From DASXTS01 sp036402215 (GTDB taxonomy: Bacteria; Actinomycetota; Actinomycetes; Mycobacteriales; Pseudonocardiaceae), in the NCBI GenBank assembly GCA_036402215.1, contig DASWTI010000012.1, positions 1 to 14,254 on the forward strand: DNA of 14,254 bases, given 5' to 3'. Each line of letters opens with the position of its first letter. The stretch's first letter is position 1. Of the stretch, positions 5,872 through 12,195 are shown one piece after another. The notes beneath the pieces were generated by a model that was not told the origin of the DNA, did no database searches, and worked only from the letters and a program-made list of their open reading frames with translations. A program made the position numbers and the translations under genes.

Positions 5872-7410
5872 GTGACGACGCAGCCAGGGACCCCCGCGCG
5901 GCCGGACCACCGGCCCTCGCCCTCGGCCGCCTCGCCGCCCCGTCCCACCCCACCGCCGCCCGGCCCCGCTCCCACGACCGCCGCGGCCCCCACCCAGGAG
6001 ACCGCTCCCATGGTCGCTCCCGCGACTCCCGCGACCCCCGCGCCCGCGACCACGCCCACCGCCGCTCCCACGGCCGCCTCCACCACCGCCGCGCCACCCG
6101 CCGAAGGTATGTACTCAGAGCAAACGCCCCCGGAGAACGGCCCCGCCGTGGCCGTGGAGCCGGGCGAGGTGGCGGCGGCCGACGAACGGCGGCTGGTGCG
6201 GCGGCGCACCGGGCGGGTGCTGGCCGGCGTCGCCGGTGGCGTGGCCGACCACCTCGGCGTGGACGTGCTGTGGGTGCGCGCCGCGTTCACCATCCTGGCC
6301 GGGCTGGGCGGCGCCGGCGTGCTCGCCTACGGGCTGCTCTGGATCTTCCTGCCGCAGACCTCGCCGGACGCCCTGCCGGTGGAGACCACCTCCCGGGAGC
6401 GCCAGCAGGCGCTGGGCCTGGCCGCCGTCGGCGCGGGTCTCGCGCTGGCGTCCGGTGCGCTCGGCGGCTCCACCGGCGCCTGGATCACCGGCCCGCTCGG
6501 CGTGGCCCTGGTCGGGGCCGCCGTGGTCTGGCGGGAGGCCGACGAGTCGCAGCGGCGGCGGCTGCGCACCGGCGCCGGGACGGTGTTCGGCCAGGGGCCG
6601 GTCGGGCTCGTCCGGGTGCTGGCCGGCGTGGTGCTGGTCGGTGGCGGCCTGGCCATCTTCCTGGTGGGCAACGTCGACCTCGGCCAGGTGCAGTTCGCGC
6701 TGCTGGCCGTGGTGGCCGCGCTGGTCGGCGTCGCCGTCATCACGGTGCCCTGGTGGCTCAAGCTCATGCGTGACCTCGGCGAGGAACGCCGGGCCCGCAT
6801 CCGTACCCAGGAGCGCGACGAGATCGCCGCGCACCTGCACGACTCGGTGCTGCAGACGCTCGCCCTCATCCAGCGCCAGGCCGACAGCCCGCGCGAGGTA
6901 CGGCGACTGGCCCGCGGCCAGGAACGCGAGCTGCGCAACTGGCTCTACGACCCCAAGGGGTACGGCCGCACCGGCGCCGATGCCGACGCGGGCGTGACGC
7001 TCGCCTCGGCGCTCGCCGCGGCGGCCGCCGAGGTCGAGGACACCTACGCCATCTCCGTGCAGTCCGTCGTCGTCGGCGACGCGCCGCTCGACCCGGCGCT
7101 CGGCGCCCTCGTGCAGGCCGCCCGCGAGGCCATGGTCAACGCGGCCAAGCACGCCGGGGTCGGCGAGGTCAGCCTGTACGTCGAGGTCGAGGAGGCCGAC
7201 GTGCACGTGTTCGTGCGCGACCGCGGCGCCGGCTTCGACCCGGACGCGGTACCCGACGACCGGCACGGCCTGGCGGACTCGGTGCACGGCAGGATGGAGC
7301 GCAACGGCGGTACGGTGCGACTGCGCACCGCGCCCGGGGAGGGGACCGAGGTGCAGCTCGCCATGCCGCGCCCGGTGGTCCGCCCCGCGAGCAAGGAGGC
7401 GATGACGTGA
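5872..7410 (+). CDS. PspC-domain sensor histidine kinase (EsrS/MacS-like)
   Basis: From GTG 5872 the protein has 512 residues. An 80-residue Pro/Ala/Thr-rich tail precedes a PspC domain (about 108-162: GRVLAGVAGGVADHLGVD, then GLLWIFLPQ). Membrane segments follow (about 180-220 and 248-296), then a HisKA_3 dimerisation domain with phospho-acceptor His323 in HLHDSVLQTL and an HATPase domain with Asn423 (EAMVNAAKH), the DRGAGFD box (450-456) and HGLADSVHGRM. It should autophosphorylate and signal to the next gene's product in response to envelope state. The last bases overlap the regulator start (GTGA). GTG 5872 fits the mirrored promoter but has no Shine-Dalgarno. In-frame alternatives are ATG 5836, ATG 6109 and GTG 6148 (GGAGAA upstream), the last giving a more usual length of 420. 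Confidence 0.9.
   Translation: MTTQPGTPARPDHRPSPSAASPPRPTPPPPGPAPTTAAAPTQETAPMVAPATPATPAPATTPTAAPTAASTTAAPPAEGMYSEQTPPENGPAVAVEPGEVAAADERRLVRRRTGRVLAGVAGGVADHLGVDVLWVRAAFTILAGLGGAGVLAYGLLWIFLPQTSPDALPVETTSRERQQALGLAAVGAGLALASGALGGSTGAWITGPLGVALVGAAVVWREADESQRRRLRTGAGTVFGQGPVGLVRVLAGVVLVGGGLAIFLVGNVDLGQVQFALLAVVAALVGVAVITVPWWLKLMRDLGEERRARIRTQERDEIAAHLHDSVLQTLALIQRQADSPREVRRLARGQERELRNWLYDPKGYGRTGADADAGVTLASALAAAAAEVEDTYAISVQSVVVGDAPLDPALGALVQAAREAMVNAAKHAGVGEVSLYVEVEEADVHVFVRDRGAGFDPDAVPDDRHGLADSVHGRMERNGGTVRLRTAPGEGTEVQLAMPRPVVRPASKEAMT
6102..6124 (-). repeat. 23-nt element, copy B (at the start of the kinase core)
   Basis: The reverse complement of these bases matches 450-472 at 22 of 23 positions. 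In the kinase frame it encodes roughly EGMYSEQ, with codons (TAC TCA GAG CAA) poorer in G/C than their neighbours. It lies at the border between the Pro/Ala/Thr-rich tail and the PspC part and 24 bases upstream of the possible start GTG 6148. It could be an internal regulatory site or a dispersed repeat. Confidence 0.7.
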
Positions 7411-8111
7411 CCGCACCCGAGGACCAGCGCCCGGCCCGGACCGGCCCGGTGCGGGTGTTCCTGGTCGACGACCACGCGCTCTTCCGCACCGGTGTCAAGG
7501 CCGAGTTGGACAGCGCGGCCCGCGACGCCACCGGCGCACAGCGGGTGGCCGTGATCGGTGAGGCCGGATCGGTCAACGAGGCCGTGGCCGGCATCGCGCA
7601 CCACCGCCCCGACGTGGTGCTGCTCGACGTGCACATGCCCGACGGGGGTGGCGCCGAGGTGCTCCGCCGGGCCCGGCAGACCGACCCCGACGTGGTGTTC
7701 CTGGCGCTCTCGGTGTCCGACGCGGCGGAGGACGTGATCGCGGTGATCCGGGCCGGCGCCCGCGGCTACGTGACCAAGACGATCTCCGGCCGCGACCTGG
7801 TGGCCGCGGTGTGCCGGGTGGCCGACGGCGACGCGGTGTTCTCGCCGCGGCTCGCCGGGTTCGTGCTCGACGCGTTCGCCGACCGCCCCGGCGCGGCCCC
7901 GATCAGCGACCCAGAGCTCGACCTGCTCACCCCCCGGGAGCGGGACGTGCTGCGCCTGCTGGCCCGCGGCTACGCCTACAAGGAGATCGCCGCGGAGCTG
8001 TTCATCTCGATCAAGACGGTGGAGACGCACGTGTCGTCGGTGCTGCGCAAGACGCAGCTCTCCAACCGCTACGAGCTGTCCCGCTGGGCGGCCGACCGCC
8101 GGCTGGTCTGA
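7407..8111 (+). CDS. LuxR-family (NarL-type) response regulator (EsrR/MacR-like)
   Basis: The 234-residue protein has a receiver domain (about 14-135) with acidic pocket Asp21/Asp22, phospho-acceptor Asp74 in LLDVHMPDG, Ser102 and Lys124 (GYVTKT). The LuxR-type helix-turn-helix (about 170-232) reads LTPRERDVLRLLARGYAYKEIA, then KTVETHVSSVLRK. It starts at GTG 7407, with AAGGAGG seven bases upstream, and overlaps the kinase stop by four bases, so the two are co-translated. It should be phosphorylated by that kinase and bind DNA as a dimer. The paired dyads at 5784-5836 are the best visible targets. An N-terminal extension of about 13 residues is unremarkable. The 3' end overlaps the convergent exporter gene by 43 bp. 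Confidence 0.95.
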   Translation: MTAPEDQRPARTGPVRVFLVDDHALFRTGVKAELDSAARDATGAQRVAVIGEAGSVNEAVAGIAHHRPDVVLLDVHMPDGGGAEVLRRARQTDPDVVFLALSVSDAAEDVIAVIRAGARGYVTKTISGRDLVAAVCRVADGDAVFSPRLAGFVLDAFADRPGAAPISDPELDLLTPRERDVLRLLARGYAYKEIAAELFISIKTVETHVSSVLRKTQLSNRYELSRWAADRRLV

Positions 8112-9094
8112 GCCAGCGGCGCGGCGTCGGCGGCCATCGGCTCCGGGGTCTCCGCCGCCTCCGAGGTCTCGACCGGCTCAGGGGTCTCGACCGGCTCGGG
8201 GGTCTCGACCGCCGCGGCCGCGGGTGCCTTCGGCCTGCGCTGCGCCAGCATGACGCCGGCCAGCACGATGACCATGCCGCCCAGCACCCGGGCGTTGAGC
8301 GCCTCGTCCAGCACGGCCGCGCCGAGCAGCACGGCGATCACCGGCAGCAGGTACGTCACGGTCGACGCGCTGGTCGGCCCCTCGTCGATCAGCAGGCGGT
8401 TGACCAGGACGAACGCGTAGCCGGTGCCGAGCAGGCCGAGCACCACGACGGCGATGACGACGATCGGGTCGAGCCGGACGGGCTCCAGCCCGCCGAACGG
8501 CAGCGCCAGCAGGCCCCACACCGCGGCCAGCGAGATCTGCATGGTCGCGAGCGTCACCGACCGCACGCCGCGGCTCACCACGAACCGTGACGTGTAGACG
8601 AGCGTGACGCCGTAGCACAGCGCCGCCGTGGCGGCCATCAGCGAGCCGCCGAGGGTGCCGCCGCTGCCCTGCCAGGGCGCCAGGATCACCAGCGTGCCGG
8701 CGAAGCCCAGCACCAGGCCGGCCACCCGGCCGGGGCCCGGCCGTTTCTCCTGGCGGACCAGCAGGGCGATCAGCAGCGTCCAGAGCGGCGTGGTCGCGTT
8801 CAGCACGCCGGAGAGCCCCGAGTCGACCGTCCGGCCGGCGAAGCTGAACAGGGCGAACGGGATGAAGTTGCCGACCAGCGAGACCACCGCGAGGTGCCCC
8901 CAGACCGCGCGGTCGCCGGACAGCCGGATGCCGGTCACCGCGCACATCCCGAGCAGGAACAGCGCCCCGAGCACCAGCCGGATCGTGGTGATCTGCACCG
9001 GGCTCAGGCCGTGCAGCGCGTACTTGATCCACAGGAAGCTCGACCCCCACATGAGGGCCAGGAGCACGAGCCGGATGAGGCTGCTACGAGGCAC
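8069..9094 (-). CDS. EamA/DMT-family transporter, probable exporter
   Basis: The 341-residue inner-membrane protein has about ten hydrophobic segments in two EamA repeats (for example LIRLVLLALMWGSSFLWIKYA near the start and the TYLLPVIAVLLGAAVLDE signature of the second repeat). Family members export metabolites, amino acids or drugs; the substrate here is unknown. GTG 9094 was chosen because AGGG lies about eight bases upstream and the first TM segment follows at once; GTG 9103 is an alternative. The C-terminal tail has Glu-Thr-Pro repeats (ETPEPVETPEPVETSE) encoded by 18-bp DNA repeats and lies antisense to the regulator's 3' end. It is divergent from a LysR-type regulator gene, which probably controls it. 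Confidence 0.9.
   Translation of the reverse strand: MPRSSLIRLVLLALMWGSSFLWIKYALHGLSPVQITTIRLVLGALFLLGMCAVTGIRLSGDRAVWGHLAVVSLVGNFIPFALFSFAGRTVDSGLSGVLNATTPLWTLLIALLVRQEKRPGPGRVAGLVLGFAGTLVILAPWQGSGGTLGGSLMAATAALCYGVTLVYTSRFVVSRGVRSVTLATMQISLAAVWGLLALPFGGLEPVRLDPIVVIAVVVLGLLGTGYAFVLVNRLLIDEGPTSASTVTYLLPVIAVLLGAAVLDEALNARVLGGMVIVLAGVMLAQRRPKAPAAAAVETPEPVETPEPVETSEAAETPEPMAADAAPLAQTSRRSAAQRDSS
8162..8215. repeat. 18-bp tandem repeats in the exporter's 3' end
   Basis: Three 18-bp units share GGTCTCGACCG(G/C)C and encode repeated ETPEPV in the exporter's C-terminal tail on the minus strand. The multiple of three keeps the frame, so copy number can vary without breaking the protein. The repeats begin about 50 bases after the response regulator stop. 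Confidence 0.6.
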
Positions 9095-9133
9095 GGACGA
9101 CACCCTGCCAAGCGGCAACCGACAGCACAAGCG

Positions 9134-9139
9134 AAGATA
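9134..9139 (-). promoter_or_regulatory. Candidate -10 of the exporter gene
   Basis: TATCTT on the minus strand fits TANNNT and would give a leader of about 30 bases before GTG 9094, long enough for the AGGG ribosome site. It overlaps the perfect palindrome AGATATCT (9135-9142). This lies midway in the 85-bp divergent region shared with the LysR gene, a usual place for a LysR-type operator. Confidence 0.35.
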
Positions 9140-9165
9140 TCTACACCAATCATGCAGTGCTGCTG

Positions 9166-9171
9166 TACGGT
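9166..9171 (+). promoter_or_regulatory. Candidate -10 of the LysR-type regulator gene
   Basis: TACGGT fits TANNNT and ends eight bases before ATG 9180, which has no Shine-Dalgarno sequence. A leaderless or nearly leaderless transcript is likely. The same hexamer is used upstream of the YbaB-like gene. Confidence 0.45.
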
Positions 9172-9179
9172 TGATCGCC

Positions 9180-10127
9180 ATGCTGGATGTCCGCAGGTTG
9201 CGGGTGCTGCACACCGTGGTCCGGTGCGGATCGATGGCCGCGGCCGCCGACGAGCTCGGCTACACGCCGTCCGCCGTGAGCCAGCACCTCGCCGCGCTGG
9301 AGCGCGAGGCCGGCGCCGCGCTGCTGGAACGGGCGGGTCGCGGCGTACGCCCGACGGCCGCCGGTTCGCTGCTCGCCGAGCACGCCGGCGAGGTCATCAC
9401 CCGGCTCGCCGAGGCGGAGGCCGCGCTCGCCGACCTGGTCGCGGGCCGCATCGGCCGCCTCGGGGTGAGCTTCTTCCCCACGGCGGGCGCCTCGCTGGTG
9501 CCGCCCGCCGTGGCCACCTTCCGCCGCCACCACCCCGGCGTGGACCTGCGCCTGGAGGTCGCCGAGCCGGCCGACGCGCTCGCCTCGGTGGTGGCCGGCG
9601 GCACCGACGTGGCCGTGGTGGTGGACATGGGGCGCGGTGGCGCCGAGCGGCGCACCGAGGGCCTGAGCTGGCTGCACCTGCTGGACGACCCGTACCACGT
9701 GGTGCTGCCGCGCGGGCACCGGCTGGCCCGCGCCCGGGCGCTCGACCTGTGCGACATCGCCGACGAGCCCTGGCTGGACACCGCCTCCGTGCCCGGCCCG
9801 TGCCAGGACGTGATCCGGCAGGCGTGCGGCCGCGCCGGGTTCAGCCCCGCGGTGGCCGTGCAGGCCGACGACTACCCGACCACCCAGGGGCTGGTCGCCG
9901 CGGGCGTCGGGGTGGCGCTGCTGCCCGGGCTCGCGCTGGGCGGCGTGCACCCCGGCGTGGTGGTGCGCCCGATCCGGGAGAACCGGCCGGTGCGGCACAT
10001 CCACGCCGTGGTGCGCGACGTGTGCGGGCTGCACCCGACGGTGCGGACGTTCCTGGACGCGCTGGCCGCCGCCGCGGCGGAGCACCGCGATCCGTACCCG
10101 TTGCTCGCCGGTTCCACGCCGGCCTGA
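9180..10127 (+). CDS. LysR-type transcriptional regulator
   Basis: The 315-residue protein has the LysR winged helix-turn-helix at 1-60 (LRVLHTVVRCGSMAAAADEL, then YTPSAVSQHLAALEREAG) and a periplasmic-binding-like effector domain (about 90-295) that starts LGVSFFPTAGASLVPPAVA. Length and layout are normal for the family. The ATG at 9180 is supported by the strong match of the first residues to the family and by a -10 eight bases upstream. It is divergent from the EamA exporter gene across 85 bp, so the usual reading is that it senses a metabolite and switches on the exporter while repressing itself. The ligand is unknown. The gene is convergent with the Ser/Thr kinase gene. Confidence 0.95.
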   Translation: MLDVRRLRVLHTVVRCGSMAAAADELGYTPSAVSQHLAALEREAGAALLERAGRGVRPTAAGSLLAEHAGEVITRLAEAEAALADLVAGRIGRLGVSFFPTAGASLVPPAVATFRRHHPGVDLRLEVAEPADALASVVAGGTDVAVVVDMGRGGAERRTEGLSWLHLLDDPYHVVLPRGHRLARARALDLCDIADEPWLDTASVPGPCQDVIRQACGRAGFSPAVAVQADDYPTTQGLVAAGVGVALLPGLALGGVHPGVVVRPIRENRPVRHIHAVVRDVCGLHPTVRTFLDALAAAAAEHRDPYPLLAGSTPA

Positions 10128-10138
10128 GCACCCGGTCG

Positions 10139-10181
10139 CGCGGCTGACGTCCCGCCGGCCGGCGCCGCGAGGTCAGCCGCG
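10139..10181. terminator. Large hairpin between convergent LysR and kinase genes
   Basis: CGCGGCTGAC (10139-10148) pairs perfectly with GTCAGCCGCG (10172-10181). The 23-base loop contains the self-complementary CGCCGGCCGGCG and can fold further. The right arm covers the stop codon of the Ser/Thr kinase gene (10173-10175). It lies between two convergent genes and may end both transcripts, although there is no T run. Confidence 0.55.
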
Positions 10182-12137
10182 GCCGCGCTTGCGGGTGGTG
10201 GTCGGCGGCTGGGCGTCGCCGAGCGTGGCGTCCCCGTCGATGAGCAGGGTGTCGCCGCTGGTCACCAGGGTGAGCTGGTGGATCTCGGCGCGCGGGCGGC
10301 GGTCGTCCTCGCGGTACACCACGAGCACCCGCACGGTCATCGCCGACGGGTCGGCGTTGCTCGGCACGGCCTGCACGGACTCGATGTCCTCCCAGGACTC
10401 CTGGTACGCCTCGTAGCCCTGCCGCTGCAGGCTCGGTCCGAGCAGCTCCCAGGCGCGCTCCGGGCGGCGGGGGAGCAGCGCGTAGTACTCGGCCACCGCC
10501 TTCGTCAGCTCGGCCGCCGAGGGCACCCGCGTCGTGGTGGTCGTCGTGGTCGTGGTGGTGGTCGGCGGCGGCGTCGTGGTCGGCGCCGTGGTCGTCGACG
10601 GCGGCATCGCCTGCGCCACCGGCGGGTCGTCGCCCGAGGTCGCGGCCAGCGCGAACAGCCCGGCCAGCACCGCCAGCGCCACGCCCATGGCGATCAGCAG
10701 CGCCGGCCGGCGCTCCGGGCGCTCCCGGCCCGGCGGCCCGCCGCCCGGCTCGTCCAGCACCCCGAGCCCGGCCGGGGCCAGGTCCATCCGCGTGTGCCCG
10801 TCCGCCGCCTCGTACCCCGGCGTCCCGCCGTACGGCCCCTGCCCCGGCGGCCTACCCAGGTGTCCGCCGCCGTGTCCACCGGTAGGTCCGCCGTTGTGCC
10901 CGCCGCTCTGTCCGCCGTTGTGCCCGCCGTTGTGCCCGCCGTTGGGTCCGCCGCCGAACGCGTGCGCCGGACCCACCGGACCGGTCACCCCGGACGAGCC
11001 GGTCATCCCAGGTGCACCGGTCATCCCCGGCGCACCGGACGTCCCGGCCGCACCCATCGGCCCGAGCGCGCCGGCCGGGTTGAGCGGGCCGGTCGCTCCG
11101 GCCATCGGGACGAGCGCGGGGATCGCGGGTGAGGCGGCACCAGCGGCACCGCCACCGCCACCCCCACCGCCACCAGCGGCACCAGAGGCACCAGCGGCAC
11201 CAGCGGCACCGCCACCACCGCCGACGCCGTGGACGGCGCGTCCGGCCGGGGGTGACGGGGAACCGGCGGCGATGCGCTCCAGGGACTCCGCGGCGTGCGC
11301 CATGGTCGGCCGCTCCGCCGGGTCGACGCGTAGCAGCCGCATGAGCAGCGCCGTGAGCGGCCCGGCCTGCTGCGGCGGGCGCACCTGCCCGCGGGCCACC
11401 ACGTGCAGCAGCGCGAGCGCGTTGTCGTTGAAGCCGAAGGGCGGTTGGCCCTCGACGGCCGTGTAGAGGGTGGCGCCGAGCGCGAACACGTCGGACGCCG
11501 GGTCCGGCTCGCCGCCGCGGGCCACCTCGGGGGCCAGGTACGCGGGCGTGCCGGACAGCATCCCGGTGCGCGTGACGGTGATGTCGTCCGCCGCCCGGGA
11601 GATGCCGAAGTCGGTGAGCTTGGCGACCCCGGTGAGCCGGTCCCGGTCGCCGCTGATGCCGTGCCGTCCGCTCGGCCGGTCGTCGGTCTCGACGCCGAGC
11701 AGGACGTTGCCGGGCTTGATGTCGCGGTGCACCACGCCGGCCGCGTGCGCCGCGGCCAGCGCGCCCGCGAGCTGATGGCCGATCGCGGCCACCTCACGCG
11801 GTGGCCGCGGCCCTCGCTCGGCGAGGACCGCGGCCAGACTGCGGGACGCCAGGTACTCCATGACCAGCCACGGCGTGCCCCCGTGGTCGGTCACGTCGAA
11901 CACGGCGATCGCGTTCGGGTGGTGCAGGCGGGCGGCGATGCGGCCTTCCCGCATGGTGCGTTCGACCGCCTGGTGCGCCTCCTCCGCCGAGAGCGTGGCC
12001 GGCAGCGCGAGCTGCTTGAGCGCGACCGGGCGGCTCAGCCGCTCGTCCTGCGCCCGCCACACCACGCCCATCGCCCCGGCACCGATGCGCTCGGCCAGCC
12101 GATAACGGCCACCGACGAGCGCTCCCGGGTGCGTCAC
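10173..12137 (-). CDS. Membrane Ser/Thr protein kinase with extracytoplasmic NTF2-like domain
   Basis: The 654-residue protein is a Hanks-type (PASTA-less) kinase. The catalytic domain (about 12-290) has Gly-loop GAGAMG, Lys41, Glu64, catalytic HRD 137-139 (HRDIKPGN), DFG 176-178 and APE 202-204, so it should be active. A 24-residue stretch lies between the catalytic loop and DFG, longer than usual. The cytoplasmic linker holds Gly/Ala runs, about 11 collagen-like Gly-X-Y triplets (359-391) and a Gly/His/Asn repeat (396-425). One TM segment (about 479-500) is followed by a Thr/Pro stalk with 11 successive Thr (526-536) and a sensor domain (about 540-640) shared with the two genes upstream. 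GTG 12137 was chosen because TACCCT ends seven bases before it. Substrates are unknown; envelope growth control is typical of the family. Confidence 0.93.
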   Translation of the reverse strand: MTHPGALVGGRYRLAERIGAGAMGVVWRAQDERLSRPVALKQLALPATLSAEEAHQAVERTMREGRIAARLHHPNAIAVFDVTDHGGTPWLVMEYLASRSLAAVLAERGPRPPREVAAIGHQLAGALAAAHAAGVVHRDIKPGNVLLGVETDDRPSGRHGISGDRDRLTGVAKLTDFGISRAADDITVTRTGMLSGTPAYLAPEVARGGEPDPASDVFALGATLYTAVEGQPPFGFNDNALALLHVVARGQVRPPQQAGPLTALLMRLLRVDPAERPTMAHAAESLERIAAGSPSPPAGRAVHGVGGGGGAAGAAGASGAAGGGGGGGGGAAGAASPAIPALVPMAGATGPLNPAGALGPMGAAGTSGAPGMTGAPGMTGSSGVTGPVGPAHAFGGGPNGGHNGGHNGGQSGGHNGGPTGGHGGGHLGRPPGQGPYGGTPGYEAADGHTRMDLAPAGLGVLDEPGGGPPGRERPERRPALLIAMGVALAVLAGLFALAATSGDDPPVAQAMPPSTTTAPTTTPPPTTTTTTTTTTTRVPSAAELTKAVAEYYALLPRRPERAWELLGPSLQRQGYEAYQESWEDIESVQAVPSNADPSAMTVRVLVVYREDDRRPRAEIHQLTLVTSGDTLLIDGDATLGDAQPPTTTRKRGRG

Positions 12138-12144
12138 GGCGACC

Positions 12145-12150
12145 AGGGTA
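12145..12150 (-). promoter_or_regulatory. -10 element of the Ser/Thr kinase gene (leaderless)
   Basis: TACCCT on the minus strand fits TANNNT and is seven bases from GTG 12137, which has no Shine-Dalgarno sequence. It decides the kinase start and shows that the kinase can be transcribed apart from the gene 58 bp upstream. Confidence 0.55.
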
Positions 12151-12195
12151 GGACGTCCGCCGAACCGACGTTCACCCGGCGGAGGGTGCGCGCCG

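Noticed and set aside
450..6124. A mobile unit bounded by the 23-nt inverted repeats
   Set aside because: The interior holds core genes such as guaA, with uniform composition and no recombinase or transposase gene, and no target-site duplication is visible.
10529..11245. Clustered short repeats as a CRISPR array or satellite
   Set aside because: They are in frame, encode the Thr stalk and Gly/His/collagen-like linker of the kinase, and have no spacer structure.
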